Origin: Didymella arachidicola
Taxonomy: Eukaryota; Ascomycota; Dothideomycetes; Pleosporales; Didymellaceae
Assembly (NCBI GenBank): GCA_016630955.3
Contig: CM049996.1
Span: 1,426,001-1,490,000 of the forward strand
Length of the DNA: 64,000 bases
Direction: 5' to 3'
The notes beneath the pieces were generated by a model. The model saw only the letters and a list, made by a program, of their open reading frames with translations, searched no databases and was not told the DNA's origin. Positions 22,258 to 33,437 of the stretch are shown here, piece after piece. The position numbers and the translations under genes are program-made. How positions within the stretch are numbered: the stretch's first letter is position 1; each line of letters begins with the position of its first letter.

Positions 22258-22440
22258 ATGCCGTTCATACTCGCCACCTTCGCTGCTCTTCTGGACCTCA
22301 CCTCCGCCGCCGCTGTTAACATGTGCTCTCCTTTGTCGGCAAGCTCGTCGCTCAATTGGGCGGTGTCTGCGGTGCTCTGGCCACACGAGTCTGCTGCCAA
22401 CTTGACGTACTCGGCGTCGCAAACTTGAACTGCGAGAGCG
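22258..22440 (+). pseudogene. Class II hydrophobin-like first exon, frameshifted relic
   Basis: An ATG at 22258 opens a secretion-signal-like peptide (MPFILATFAALLDLTSAAAV). The hydrophobin core lies in another frame from about 22323: GGVCGALATRVCCQLDVLG then VANLNCES. This gives the first half of the class II pattern (single Cys, Cys-Cys pair, LDVLGVA, Cys). That frame has a TAA at 22317-22319 just upstream, so the two parts cannot be read together. A perfect GTATGT donor follows at 22441, but I find no second exon with the remaining cysteines in the next 500 bases. Intact class II hydrophobins are small secreted surfactants coating hyphae and spores. The gene seems to have lost both its frame and its 3' exon. 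Confidence 0.55.
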
Positions 22441-23721
22441 GTATGTACATTCAACTTTCTCAGGGGAAACCAAACGTGGAGACTAATTGAAATGCTTTTG
22501 GATAGGATACCAGCAGAAGAAAGATAACTATCTGTTGTGTGCAGCGTTTCGGGTCAGATACAGACAAGTGAATTATCCTTTGCTGTTCCCGACTTATGTC
22601 CATGGAAATGACGCAGAAGGAGAGTAAGCTGATAGCCCGGGGTGTGAAGTGGACCTTGATGAGATTGTGTTTGTCCGACAGCACAAGAAACCGGCAACCT
22701 GAACGTCTCCGATATGGACTTCGGAAACTATCCCACCAAGATTCAAGAACTTCTTCTTTATCTTCGAGACCTCTCCAATAATGGAAAAAATGATGTTCTT
22801 GCTTCAGGAAAAATAGAAATCGTCACTCGAGTTTTCGAATCAGTGTTACCATCTACAAGTCAGTAAGTGTGCACCAGCACCCATATCCAAAGTCCCGGGT
22901 TCCGGAGGACTCGGAGCTGCTAAAATATAGAAGCAAGATGCGCCACTTAGAGGTGACTTCATCCTTTTGGGCGCATGGGAAGAGGTGTTCAACGCAGCTT
23001 AGGCCATACTGACGCACCTGTATGGACCCAAACATGTGGAAATAATGTGTAACATGTTCAACGTAAACAGCGTTGGGTGGGTTGAAACGCATTCTCAGTT
23101 CGCAGCAGCTATCCATGACAGGAACCTCTCGTTCAGATAAGATCATACAGTAAAGAAGCTAACGTGTTTGTTCGAAGTCAAGCAGTACTTAGTCAATAGA
23201 GTTGTAGTAGCTACTTCATCGCCAACAGTCTCATTGTCTGCGCCGCAACGGGTCATAATCACCCTTCTGCGCATTCCGAACTTAGACGATCTTCAGCTAA
23301 TGCACTCTTTCATTCATGACGGTCATCCCAGGTGATCTTTATTTACGTCCTAACCTCTCGACGGCTCTGCGTTTTCGGTAGTCGGCAAGCCCGCCAAGGC
23401 TAATGATGTCAATTTGTAGCGCTCGCGCTCGTCAGGCGAACCATTCTCCATGTATCGTGAGCTATGCGCACCAATAAGAGCATGGGTGTGCACCGCCTTG
23501 CTCACGAGGTGCGGGTACAAACATAGACAACTGGGTGCCTTGCTACGTCAGGCAATGCATTCTATCAACGATGGATGGTTCGCGTTGCCATAAAACACTG
23601 AGAGTCCCTACAGGCTCACTCATGTTTTCAGACAGGGAGATTCACCGGTCAGAAGCTAAATTTCGCAAAGTTCCTTTCAACCTCGTCTTGCACCATAACT
23701 GTCAGCCACAGCAAGTCCACA
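22441..23721. other. Intergenic region after the hydrophobin relic
   Basis: This 1.3 kb has only short frames. The missing second half of the hydrophobin was looked for here and not seen. The last ~60 bases before 23722 are the probable leader of the next gene. Confidence 0.45.
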
Positions 23722-24174
23722 ATGAGTAACTCAACAAACTATGCCGACCCTTGCGCCGCCGATGGAATCTCTATCAGCTCGCCGCGCATAAGCAAGCCTG
23801 GTCCATATGTCGCGATTGGGCCCATATCCAACTTCACCGCGGCCGTCGAATCTTGTTGCTCTGCCTACACGAACGATAGCCATGTAGCCACGTATATCGG
23901 CGGCTCAGCGAAAGGGAACTGCTACTACTACTGCACCTTCAAAGGGACGGTGGAGGACATGAACAAGGTGATGGCATGCCAGAGTGGTGCGGCTGCGCAG
24001 AAGAGGAGGGATCAGGGCGGTAGCGGAACGGGGTATCTTGCGATCGGATCGCATCCAGACCTGAACGATAAATCATCGACAGGTGTCAGTGTGTTCGAAA
24101 GTCCGAAAGTGGGAGTTTGGAGGTTGGTCGTACTTGGACTGGCGTTCTTTGGTGCTATGGCAGGGACGCTATGA
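23722..24174 (+). CDS. Small Cys-rich protein with hydrophobic C-terminus (150 aa)
   Basis: The single frame gives MSNSTNYADPCAADG and a 150-residue protein. Cysteines occur as C, CC, C-YYY-C and C within residues 11-86 (VESCCSAYT, GNCYYYCTF, VMACQSG), a pattern seen in small fungal surface proteins of unknown function. The C-terminus is a hydrophobic stretch (VWRLVVLGLAFFGAMAGTL) that could be a membrane anchor or GPI-attachment signal. No N-terminal signal peptide is present at this start, which is odd for such a protein. Either an upstream exon is missing from this model or the C-terminal segment acts as a tail anchor. I do not recognise a named family. Confidence 0.65.
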   Translation: MSNSTNYADPCAADGISISSPRISKPGPYVAIGPISNFTAAVESCCSAYTNDSHVATYIGGSAKGNCYYYCTFKGTVEDMNKVMACQSGAAAQKRRDQGGSGTGYLAIGSHPDLNDKSSTGVSVFESPKVGVWRLVVLGLAFFGAMAGTL

Positions 24175-24317
24175 TAGCTTACTCGAAGTCGCAATGATAA
24201 TTCCTTTACTCAGCATCTATATTCGGGGAAGCGTAGGCCGCTCAGGTGATCGCTGATCACTATGTGATGTATATATCTTGTGCGAAAGCTATGAATATAT
24301 TATTGCTATTAGTAAGG

Positions 24318-26173
24318 CTAACCCATCCATATATCGTATTTTCGCTCTGGTGACGACTTCCCCGACCCGGCTCGCCCTTGAAGGATGAACATCTCCGTGC
24401 TCCCATTGCTGATAGCACTCAGCTCCCGAGAATGGTTGCGACTTCGTCGAACCCCGCCAGCGCTCGGCCGTCGTGCTAGAACGGCAGGTGGTGCAGGTCG
24501 CATTGGTAGCGGCTTGTTCATGTCTGTACTGCCCCATCTTGTGTTGTGGCGCGAATTTGAGCGCGATAGGTGCGGCTGTGCGGTGATGGTCGTTGTGAAG
24601 GTACTCTGTGGTACTTGAGATGGAGAGCGATGGGAATTCGGCGTGCGCGTACTGTTAACATTGACAGTCCGCGTGTTCGTGAGCGAGGTCGAGCGGTTCA
24701 AAGAGGACGGTTGCGAAGTCAGAATTTGGGCAACTGTAGTCTGAGTCTGCCTCGACGAGGATCGTTGCAAAGTCGCTGGTCGTGAGGTGATGCTGGCATC
24801 GACGTTCGAGAGACTTGTCATTCGCATCGAGTCGGTTCTGAGTGACTCGGCGGGCTTCGTTGATTCTTGATCGTCAGTTTGCTTCGCATAGCTGGGCTGC
24901 CATCTGCGCGGATAGCTCCCCAAAGAGTTGTTGGAAGTTCCGAAATAGCTCGGAAACAGTCTGTTCAATAGTGGCTTGCATCCAGGCAGACAACCGCATA
25001 CGATGCCGATAGCACCTTCAACACACATGATGATGAAGGTCTTGCCGCCTTGCCCTATACCTATCAGTGTGTGTGAAGTATGCGTCGAGAGATAAAGGCC
25101 AACTTACAGAACGCGTCGTACGACTCCAGATACATATGAGTGTAATAGACACGCGCAACCCCAGCTCCGCATACTCTGGCACATGGTCAGCGATTATAAG
25201 GTCTACCTGGCAGTTGCGGATCTTACATGACACCAAGAGAAAACATGCACGTCAGAGTAACGCGCTGGCGCAGGGACACCTTAACATTTAGGAGATCTTT
25301 AGCAGGCCATAGGAAGATGAGGAAGTCGCTGACAGTGTTCTGTCCCGAGTGAAAGTAATAGATTGCTTTGATGTTCAAGCATTTTGCGCGGCCAATGTAT
25401 TTGAAGATGTTCCAGTATGTACTAGCTGGCCTTGGGGATACGTTAGCTCTGTCATCAAGCGACGGGGCAGTACTTACGCGCACTGGAACAAAGTGACAAA
25501 GAAACACGCTACGTTCAATGTAACAGTGTAGAACAGCATCACGTAGCAGAACCATTTGTTTGTACGCGACGGAAAAATACCTTTCCTGTCATAAGCGTTT
25601 GGTATAAATGTCAAAAATTCGTAACCTACGAAGATACGTCAGGAGTATAGCTACTTTCATCAGGGTGATGATCGTCGTGAAGAGCAGCTGCGTTGACATT
25701 CCCATCTGCATATTGTGAGTATACTATTGCGATAGAGTGTCTTTGCACCCACCTGAGCAGCCTTCATTGAGCCATAAAGAAGCTGCGGTGGAATATCCCC
25801 TGGTAATGATCAGTGGTTGCTCCTCAGAGAACAGTATGTTGGCGTACACAGGTGATAACCCATCCGATATTGAGGCAGCATTGATACGATGACCATTATG
25901 TTGTTTCCGACAGCCGTGATCTGCTACTTTAGTACATAGCCCTCTGAGAAGCTCAATTGAACTTACAGCTGCCAAAAGCATAATGCCATCATCCCAGCCA
26001 AGCGTCTTGGTCAAGACTGTGCGGCTGTAGATGCGACATGACATGAACGCGATGACCAGAACTGTCATGGGTGTAATGATTCCAATGGCCAATGGCCGCA
26101 GGGTCGTGGGACTGTCATAATTGGGTGGAGGAAATGATGCAAACTCCGCTGCCGTAGGAAACCTCGAAGTCAT
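24318..26173 (-). CDS. Fungal-rhodopsin-domain (PTH11-like) seven-helix membrane protein, eight exons (504 aa)
   Basis: Eight exons can be joined in one frame: 26173-25967, 25920-25848, 25799-25753, 25705-25630, 25580-25478, 25430-25227, 25175-25108 and 25054-24318. The seven introns are 46-53 nt, with GT/AG borders. The product starts MTSRFPTAAEFASF and carries the family landmarks in order: RIYSRTVLTKTLGWDD, MGYHLWDIPPQLLYG, LLTYLRIFPSRTNKW, LFQCAPASTYWNIF, SDFLIFLWP, GVARVYYTHMYLESYDAF and GAIGIVCGCLPGCKPLL. These correspond to helices and loops of the integral-membrane domain shared by PTH11-like receptors and satratoxin-cluster SAT proteins, although nothing links this gene to toxin synthesis. 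The last ~200 residues are a Ser/Thr/Arg-rich cytoplasmic tail. The N-terminus lacks a CFEM domain. Ligand and partners are unknown. Exon joins at 25430 and 25580 use AG sites slightly downstream of more obvious ones, because only those keep the conserved frame. Confidence 0.82.
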
Positions 26174-27385
26174 CCTGTGTCGACACAGGGTCAAAGTCTT
26201 GAGGTTGCAAGCCTTTCTGTTACATAGGAGAAGGTCTGACGAACGCGCAAGGACACCCGTGCTTGTAGTAATATTACCCTTGGTATCTGGCGGGCTCTAA
26301 ATGTGTGCCCAGATCCACAAACACGGGCGGGCTGCAGGCATGTAGGTGAGCCACACTGCGCCCACACCTTCTCGAAGAGGTGCCAAATCCGGGGCAGTTG
26401 CATGCAGAAAGTTCCATGAGCAAAACTTGGGTATATTTCGGCAGCAAGTTTGCGCTTATGGATAAACATGTGTCTCATCGTGTGCGATGTATATCGTTGT
26501 ATGCAGTTCTTGTTGTAGGGCCTCGAGACAGGTGTCCGGCGAGTACGCATAGTGAGCTTCGTTTGATTAAGTGCTAGCCTTCCGTGAGCACACGGCAGAA
26601 GTACATAGGGGCGTAATGCTCATTCCGGTTATTGCGATGGAGAAATAGCCAACGACCTCCGCTCTGGACTGGAACCAAAGTCATGGCTCTGACAGCCAGG
26701 CATATCCTCGTTCAGAAAACGACTGCCGGCATGCCGCCCACATGGCTGCACGGACATTACTACACCTTGTGACGGTTCGGTAGTCTCCACTTGGTGATCA
26801 CACCCTTGTCCCGATCTTGTCGTTCGCCGATCGTCGTGCCGTTGACCATGCTTGCCCGATAGTGTTGGGAAATATGATGGTGAATGCGAAACGCGGGATG
26901 AAGTGGGCCTGCGCAGGAGTCGGTTAGTGCGAAACGTCAGTGTAGCAGGTTGCTTACGGGGAGGCCGACCAGAAGCGAATCAACAACGGATCGTATAGAC
27001 CGCGCAGACAGCCACAGCTCAGAAACGGCTGATTGTGAAGGGTAAGGCGGGCTTGCCCGCTCAGCTTGTGAAACCCACCTTCCCGATTCGAGACAATCAT
27101 GCAGGGGTCAAATCCCAATTCCAAAATACCGCTTGCCACATATAACACCATCCCATGAATATGAGTCCCAACGAGCCAGTCAACTCGAGTCATAGTTGTA
27201 TGGGGTAAGAACTCCGGAACGTCAATTCTCTATTCGCTTTTACCGCGAATTCTCCGCTCTCTGTAGGTCCCATCGAGTCTGACGAAGACATTGGTAATGC
27301 GCCTCAACTTGAGAGCAGACCAGAGGACGACAGAGGTAGCGGTACTTGAAGGAGGTTCGTTATGAAGAGCTTGCTGTTAGAGGGG
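26174..27385. other. Intergenic region upstream of transposon copy 1
   Basis: Apart from the weak two-exon candidate at 26629-27193, no gene is visible. The stretch contains the 5' flank of the rhodopsin-domain gene and ends at the TA target site at 27386-27387. Confidence 0.45.
26629..27193 (-). CDS. Possible two-exon small gene or gene relic
   Basis: A canonical 49-nt intron (26909-26957, GTAAGC...CTAAC...GCGCAG) joins a frame beginning MTRVDWLVGTHIHG at 27193 to a second open frame ending TAA at 26629, giving 171 residues. The intron signals are the main support. However, an alternative exon-1 frame spliced through the same intron gives a different product containing FIPRFAFTIIFPNTI, and the two readings cannot both be right. 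I recognise neither. The stretch may be a decayed multi-exon gene, with this intron preserved and the frames around it damaged. Confidence 0.25.
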
Positions 27386-27387
27386 TA

Positions 27388-27431
27388 CCGAGTCCGTGCG
27401 CGTGACGCCCACCATCGCGTAACGCCCCGCT
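27388..27431 (+). repeat. Left 44-bp terminal inverted repeat, copy 1
   Basis: It is the exact reverse complement of 29444-29487 and is preceded by TA. Confidence 0.93.
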
Positions 27432-27475
27432 AAGCAAATCGCACCCCATCTTCAACACCCCATAGCTCAGTCAAT

Positions 27476-29335
27476 ATGGACTCAATTCAAGAAGCGGCTA
27501 CAGAATTCGATTTGCGCAATCATAAAGAACAACTTTCATACACAAAGTTTGCTAAAGCAAAGGGAGTTGATCGGTCTACGTTAGCGCGGAGGCACAAAGG
27601 GGTTTCAACTTCTAGGGAGGTCAAAGCAGTTAACCAACGGAAACTCAACAACACTGAAGAACAAGAGCTTATTAAGCTTATTAATAAGCTTACTGAGGAC
27701 GGATTCCCTCCTAACAGGCTTCAAATCCGAAATTACGCGTCTAAAGTAGCTGGTAGCAGCGTCTCTGATAGCTGGGTTACTCGCTTCCTCCACCGTCACA
27801 CAGCTGAACTGGTCACCAAATGGGCAACAGGGAAGGATCGCAATCGCCACCAAGCTGACTCAGGGGCTTCTTTTGAGGCCTACTTCACACTTCTACACAG
27901 CAAGATAGCTGAGTACAGCATTGAGCCTCAGCACATGTACAATATGGATGAGAAGGGCTTCATGATCGGGGTACTTGAACGTGCAAAACGAGTGTTCTCC
28001 CGGCCACTGTGGGACAGCAAGCAAGTCAGAGGTACTCTCCAAGACGGCTCACGGGAGTGGATCACGCTTATTGCTTGCATAAGTGCCTCAGGGGAAGCCC
28101 TGCCAGCAAGCCTCATATACCCAGCAGCCAATCAAGCTATATACTCAGGCTGGGTGGAGGATATCAAGCCAGGGGAACACTCAGTCTTTGTCAGCTCATC
28201 TAGTACAGGCTGGAGCAACAACGAGATAGCTCTTGCCTGGCTTGAACAGGTGTTCGATCGCGCTACTAAGGCCACAGCACGGAGAAAGTATCGTCTTTTG
28301 ATACTTGACGGCCACGGGAGCCACGTTACCCCTGACTTTATTGAGTACGCCAACCAACGCAAGATACTCGTGATGATCCTTCCCCCTCACTCAACACACA
28401 GGCTCCAGCCACTGGACGTTTGCCTGTTCTCACCTCTGGCACGAGCATACTCAAATGAGCTTACGCAGTTCCTCCAAAGCAGTCAGGGGACCTCTCCAGT
28501 CACTAAATCAAACTTCTTACACCTGTTCTGGGCGGCGTGGCAGAGCTCATTTCAGGAGTCAACAATCGTCAACTCCTTTGCAGCCACAGGGATATGGCCC
28601 CCTGACGCCTCTGCTGTACTCAAACAAGTCAACAACACTTATACAGACAAAGAAGAACAATCAGGAGCTCTTAGACCAACAGACTGGAGGCGTATAAGGC
28701 AGGTACTTAAGGATCATGTGAAGGAACCTGACAGTGAGGCAGTGCGGGAGCTGACAGGGGCAATTCACTCTCTTACTGCCCAGGTTGAGCTGCTTACTGA
28801 GCAGAACAAAGGCCTGCAGGAGTCTCTTGCACACAGGAAGAAGCACAATAAGAAGAGTAAGCCCCTGAGTCTCCAACAGCGGAAGGAGTACCAAAGTCAA
28901 CCTGTATTTTGGTCTCCTCGGAAGGTCAGAGAGGCACACTATCGTCGGAAGATCAATGAGCAAGAACAGGAGGAGCAGCATCTTCAAAAGCTACGTCAGA
29001 AGCAAGAGCAAGTAGCAATTAAGCTTCAGAGAGCAAGAGAGGCTCAGGAGAAGCGTACAGAGCGTGAGAGAGCTAAGGAGGTGAGGGTGCAGGAGAAGGC
29101 TAAGAAGGCAGCTGAAGCGCAGCGTCAAAGGGACGCTCGTCAAGCTACTACTGCTATCCAATTATCCCAAAAGGGTAAGCGTAAAGCCTTAAAAGCTACC
29201 TCAGGTAGCAATAAGCGTCAGAAACAAGCTGGTGATGCTGGTGGTGCGAAAGAAGCCCCTGAGGCACCCTCGGCTCCTCCACCAGTCACTACTCGCCGCG
29301 GACGCAACGTTAGGCTTCCAAGTAAATACAAGTAG
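27476..29335 (+). CDS. Fot1/pogo-type DD35D transposase, copy 1 (619 aa)
   Basis: This is an intact single-exon gene starting MDSIQEAATEFDLR, 88 bp inside the left end. Residues 1-60 form a Psq-type helix-turn-helix (YTKFAKAKGVDRSTLARR). Residues 60-125 form the CENP-B/Tc5-type DNA-binding region (VSDSWVTRFLHRH). The DDE_1 nuclease follows, with NMDEKGF (Asp158), LILDGHGSH (Asp278) and QPLDV (Asp314); the last two are 35 residues apart (DD35D). The C-terminal ~170 residues are a long Lys/Glu/Gln/Arg coiled coil (EQEQEEQHLQKLRQKQEQVA) ending in a basic tail. The protein would bind the 44-bp ends and cut and paste the element into TA sites. All catalytic residues are present. Confidence 0.95.
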   Translation: MDSIQEAATEFDLRNHKEQLSYTKFAKAKGVDRSTLARRHKGVSTSREVKAVNQRKLNNTEEQELIKLINKLTEDGFPPNRLQIRNYASKVAGSSVSDSWVTRFLHRHTAELVTKWATGKDRNRHQADSGASFEAYFTLLHSKIAEYSIEPQHMYNMDEKGFMIGVLERAKRVFSRPLWDSKQVRGTLQDGSREWITLIACISASGEALPASLIYPAANQAIYSGWVEDIKPGEHSVFVSSSSTGWSNNEIALAWLEQVFDRATKATARRKYRLLILDGHGSHVTPDFIEYANQRKILVMILPPHSTHRLQPLDVCLFSPLARAYSNELTQFLQSSQGTSPVTKSNFLHLFWAAWQSSFQESTIVNSFAATGIWPPDASAVLKQVNNTYTDKEEQSGALRPTDWRRIRQVLKDHVKEPDSEAVRELTGAIHSLTAQVELLTEQNKGLQESLAHRKKHNKKSKPLSLQQRKEYQSQPVFWSPRKVREAHYRRKINEQEQEEQHLQKLRQKQEQVAIKLQRAREAQEKRTERERAKEVRVQEKAKKAAEAQRQRDARQATTAIQLSQKGKRKALKATSGSNKRQKQAGDAGGAKEAPEAPSAPPPVTTRRGRNVRLPSKYK

Positions 29336-29443
29336 CACAAGTAGTTCACATAGGTCTATTTACTACTCTACTACAATATTATACAATATTTGCTGTTGTT
29401 GGTGGCTCAGTAACCTTATTTTTCAACAAGTCGATAGGATCTC

Positions 29444-29487
29444 AGCGGGGCGTTACGCGATGGTGGGCGTCACGCGCACGGACTCGG
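29444..29487 (-). repeat. Right 44-bp terminal inverted repeat, copy 1
   Basis: It is the exact reverse complement of 27388-27431 and is followed by TA. Confidence 0.93.
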
Positions 29488-29489
29488 TA

Positions 29490-30365
29490 GCACAACGTCA
29501 TGCATGCGCTACATGGATAGAGGAAAAACCAACGAAGAGCTAGAATTGAGGTCATCGAAGGCGACGACTACATCGCAGTACAATAGTGCTGCGACATCCC
29601 CAGTGCCAGTGTCAAGATCACAAGGTGTGAGACATGAGTCGACGCCGATCCGTTCGGCATCTTCGAGCAATCGAAAAGCTGCCCGTTGCTTTGGGCGAGC
29701 AGTTCATCTTGACTCGCAGTTCCATTAACTGTTGGTGCCAAGTTGATCTACTGAATGTTTAGTCGCGAATTAGATAACGAATGAGGCACAGTAACATTCA
29801 GCGCGTTGATCAGGGAAGCAACCAGCAGTATGACTTGCGCCGGCGAGGCTGCCACGCGATTTTGGTTTGGGGCCTGCACAGACCCGCACTCAATGTCTTC
29901 CCTGGTTCGCCATTATTGGGAACGATCCACGTTGACGCCAGCACCTTCAAAGAACGCCGTCTATCATCCTTCCATCCCAGTGAGCACACAATAACCACTG
30001 GTGTCTTCTTAGACCTTGCGCTTTTGTGTCTATTCATGCTGCCGCTTCACATACCTATCGGCCTCGGTGCTCTACGGCTGCCTACAGTAATTTGCTTTTG
30101 GCGCTATCCATCTCCCCATCAACTGTGAGCCTGCTGTTTGCGTTTGTTTGCAACAAATGTGCGGACAAGTTTGAGAGCAAGTTTGCTCGGCTCGATGGCT
30201 TTTGCGAAATGCTGCAGTACCTACGCTGTAGATCAGAGCACTGTTAGGCTCACTTCTGCCTTCACGGCGACCGAGACTTCACACCGGATTTTTATGTACG
30301 ATCGTATCAACCGCCTGGCAAACAATTGAGCACATATATCTTACTCGGAAGTATCAAAGCCAACA
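29490..30365. other. Intergenic region between transposon and helicase
   Basis: It has short frames only. The helicase promoter and leader must lie here, within 880 bp of the transposon's right end. Confidence 0.5.
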
Positions 30366-33216
30366 ATGGCTCCTGATGAAGATAGTTACAAAGCCCACGG
30401 AACAAGGCGTGGATCTCCTGGAGGTACAGCAAACCTCGTCGCAGTTCCTTTTGTCCCGGACCTGACTGTATCATCTACAATTCCACCGGGTTTCCAGAGT
30501 ACGGCTGCTGAGCAAGATTCAAGCGAGACTGGTTCACCTGTAGCAGCCACACCCCCCTATGCATCTGTACAAGCCGTAACTGGGCAGCCGAAAGCTCGGT
30601 ATGATGTCTATGCAAAGCCATACATCCCCCAGAGCCTACGGGCTATCAATGAGGAAATACCTCGGAATTTCATTGATACGAAAACGAAACACAAGATCGC
30701 CTTCGAGTCGTACACGGCGCGGTTCGCAGGCAGAAACTTCCTCCTCCCTCGCTCTGCCTCCAGAGTTTAGCTCGCCCCAGGTGGCTTCACTCTACATTTC
30801 AGAGATTACCGAGCAGTCTTATGCTCAACATCTTAAACACTTACTGCAGCAGGAATCTGTGGCGCAGATGGAGCGAAACCAAACCTACGCTCTGTTTGCA
30901 GTACCTCTGCAAGCCATACCGATGCCTGATGGTACTCGTCTGTGGGCTGCTGTAGTTCTTGGATTGCGGGAAGATGATCCGCTGATAGAATTGGGAGATA
31001 CTCTTCAAGTCCGTCAACTATGGGTGAACTGGGCTGGCTCTCCAATATGCTATCCGACCCAAGTGCCGATGTCAATGTCGATGGCTGCCGTCGACTGCAC
31101 GTGGACCGGAATACAATTCAATGCTTCTGTTTGTGGTGTCAGCAGAGTTCGGGAGACTGTCTACCTGAAAGTCGATGGCTTGCAACATATCGCGCCATAC
31201 AACAATCAGGAAGTGTTGCCCATGGTCGTAAATATCGTATTTCCACTCAAGCAAAGCGTTTTGCGCAGTCAATATCAGGCGCTTCTTGCGATTAGCGACC
31301 AACTTACTGCTTGTGCTCAAGCCTCGAAAGACTTCGATACCTACTCTGAGTCCTCATTTGTCAGTGGAACTGAGCCGATACTGTCAAACTTCCGGTCAGA
31401 CCCGCAATCAGATTGGATACGTAGAATGTTATTCCCAACCGAGAACGACGGACGCCTCCAAACAAGATTGAGGAGTGTTCCTCATCGCGCCCACTTCGAT
31501 CACGACGTCAACTATGAGCAAGCACATGCCGTGAACTCAATTTGCACGCTTGACTACGGCACCTTGCCTTACTTAATATCTGGCCCTCCGGGCACAGGGA
31601 AGACGAAGACGCTGGTGGAGGTAGCCATGCAGCTTCTGAACACGACCGATGTTAGGCATATGCTAATCTGTGCACCGTCTGAGGCGGCAGCCGACACCCT
31701 CGCCCTGAGATTGAAGCAGTATCTGACTCAAAAGAAGCTTCTGCGCCTGAACGGACCAAATCGAGCCGACAACGAAGTCCCTCGTGAGTTACTACAATAC
31801 TGCTACATCCAAGACGACATGTTCTATTTGCCACCCTTCAAAACACTACTAGCTTATAGGGTAGTCGTCACGCCGTGTCGTGATGCGGCTATACTTGTAG
31901 AAGCCCGCTTGACGAACACAGACTTGTGGACAATAGAGCGGGATCTCATGTCCGCATTGCATCCCGAAGATGAGCCACCAACACCTTCTCTGCACTGGGG
32001 AGTACTGTTGCTCGACGAAGCTGCCCAGGCGACAGAGGCCGATGTCCTCCCCGCTATCAGCATCGTTCGTCCACCGTCTGCATACCCTCAAGATAATGTC
32101 CAGCCACGCATGGTCATGGCTGGTGACAAACATCAGCTAGGCCCTCGCACTGCGTCTCACGACCCAGCAGTCTCTCAATCGCTATTCGCGCGACTAATCG
32201 CACTCCCACTTTATACCAATCACCCGCTATCTCGATCGCATGCCAAGCCCTCCTCAGGTCCACCAACCCTCAAGCGCTCAATGCTACCCATCTTCTATCC
32301 ACCCTTCGCGAACCTCATTCGGAATTACCGATCGCACCCCTCCATCCTCAGCGTCCCCTCCTCACTCTTCTACCACGATACTCTCATCCCGCAAGCCCCC
32401 ACACGTTCCACGCCCCTCCAATCCTCATCCCTCTGGCGCGGCCGCAAATGGCCCGTCCTCTACATCCCGCACACCTCCCCCGACGAACTCGAGCGCGACA
32501 ACAGCGGGTGGTACAACCCATCGGAAGCGCGTCTCGCGTGCTCACTTGCCGAGACGCTCGTGTCCGATTCCGACGTCAAGCAAGAAGACATCTGCATCAT
32601 GTCGCCGTTTGCGGCACAAGTCAAACTCTTACGCAGCATGATAAGGCGCGAGACCGCGGGCGGACAAGGGCTTAGGGAAGTGAGTATTGGGCCGGTGGAG
32701 GCATTTCAGGGGCTGGAGAGGAGGGTCGTGATTCTGTGCACGACTAGGACGAGGAAGAGGTTCGTGGAGGATAAAATGAGGGGGTCGGGATTGCTGGGAC
32801 AGAAGAGGAAGGTCAATGTTGCGCTGACGAGGGCGAAGGAGGGGTTGATAGTGATTGGGAGCCCGGAGTTGATGGGGGAAGATGAGTGTTGGGGCGAGTG
32901 GATGGCGTTCTGTGAGAGAGATGGATTGGTGGACGATCGCATGGGAGTGTGGAAGGATCGAAGGGAGTTCAAAAATGCTAAGGTTGGAGTTCTAGAGCGT
33001 GCGCTGGTCGCTAAGGAAGGGAGCATGCGCGAGATGCAGTGGCCGGCGCTTGGCGCTGCAGCTGCAGACTACGATATCGATGGGGGTGAGTACGAGGCGT
33101 GGACTGAAAGCTTACGCCAGGCTCTTGATGAAGAGAGTGCAGAGACGGACAACGAGAGGTACGAAGATGATGATCACGCAGATGTAGCTCCAAGCTCTCA
33201 GCTACCAAAATTATAA
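30366..33216 (+). CDS. SF1 helicase of the UPF1/MOV10 type, frame change near 30.7 kb
   Basis: The ATG at 30366 opens a Ser/Pro-rich N-terminus, followed by KTKHKIAFESY. A second frame then carries the rest from SPQVASLYISEITEQSY. The switch can be explained by an intron ending TTTAG at 30770 (donor at 30722, 49 nt, or at 30710, 61 nt); both donors are poor, so a real frameshift is possible. The helicase core has motif I GPPGTGKT (31582-31605), motif II LLLDEAAQ (about 32005-32028), GDKHQLGP, NYRSHPSIL, and motifs V/VI as EAFQGLERRVVIL and VNVALTRAKEGLIVIG. These define superfamily 1B ATP-dependent RNA helicases related to MOV10/SDE3 and UPF1. In fungi such proteins serve RNA silencing, including meiotic silencing (SAD-3 type), or RNA decay; the exact role here is not determined. 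The C-terminus is acidic. Confidence 0.8.
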
Positions 33217-33437
33217 GACAGTGCTACTTAGCTGTCATGAAACTCTGGGCTCCTGGCACAGACTATGTGTTACACTGGGCAAATCTGGATGTTTTTGGCC
33301 AGACTGTGAGGTCTGCTATTCGATGACAGCAAGCAGGTTACCTATACTTGAGATCCCGCAAGCAACACCACTGCCCTATCGCCTCTTAGCTGTATCATGA
33401 TTGCAAGAATTCGACAGTGTGAGCCTGCGCAAAAAGC

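Larger units (their letters stand above)
27388..29487 (+). mobile_element. Intact Fot1/pogo-type transposon, copy 1 (2100 bp)
   Basis: The element has perfect 44-bp terminal inverted repeats starting CCGAGTCCGTGCGCGTGACG and lies between TA target duplicates (27386-27387 and 29488-29489). It contains one intact transposase gene. It has the same length as the element at 55250-57349; I compared the termini directly, and all open frames on both strands are the same. No stop codons or RIP-type damage are visible. Perfect TIRs, TA duplicates and an intact gene together indicate a potentially active copy. Sequence outside the TA sites differs between the two copies, so this is transposition rather than segmental duplication. 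Confidence 0.95.

Noticed and set aside
24318..26173. Toxin-cluster membership because of similarity to SAT-type rhodopsin-domain proteins
   Set aside because: The domain is widespread in fungi, and no biosynthetic enzymes lie nearby.
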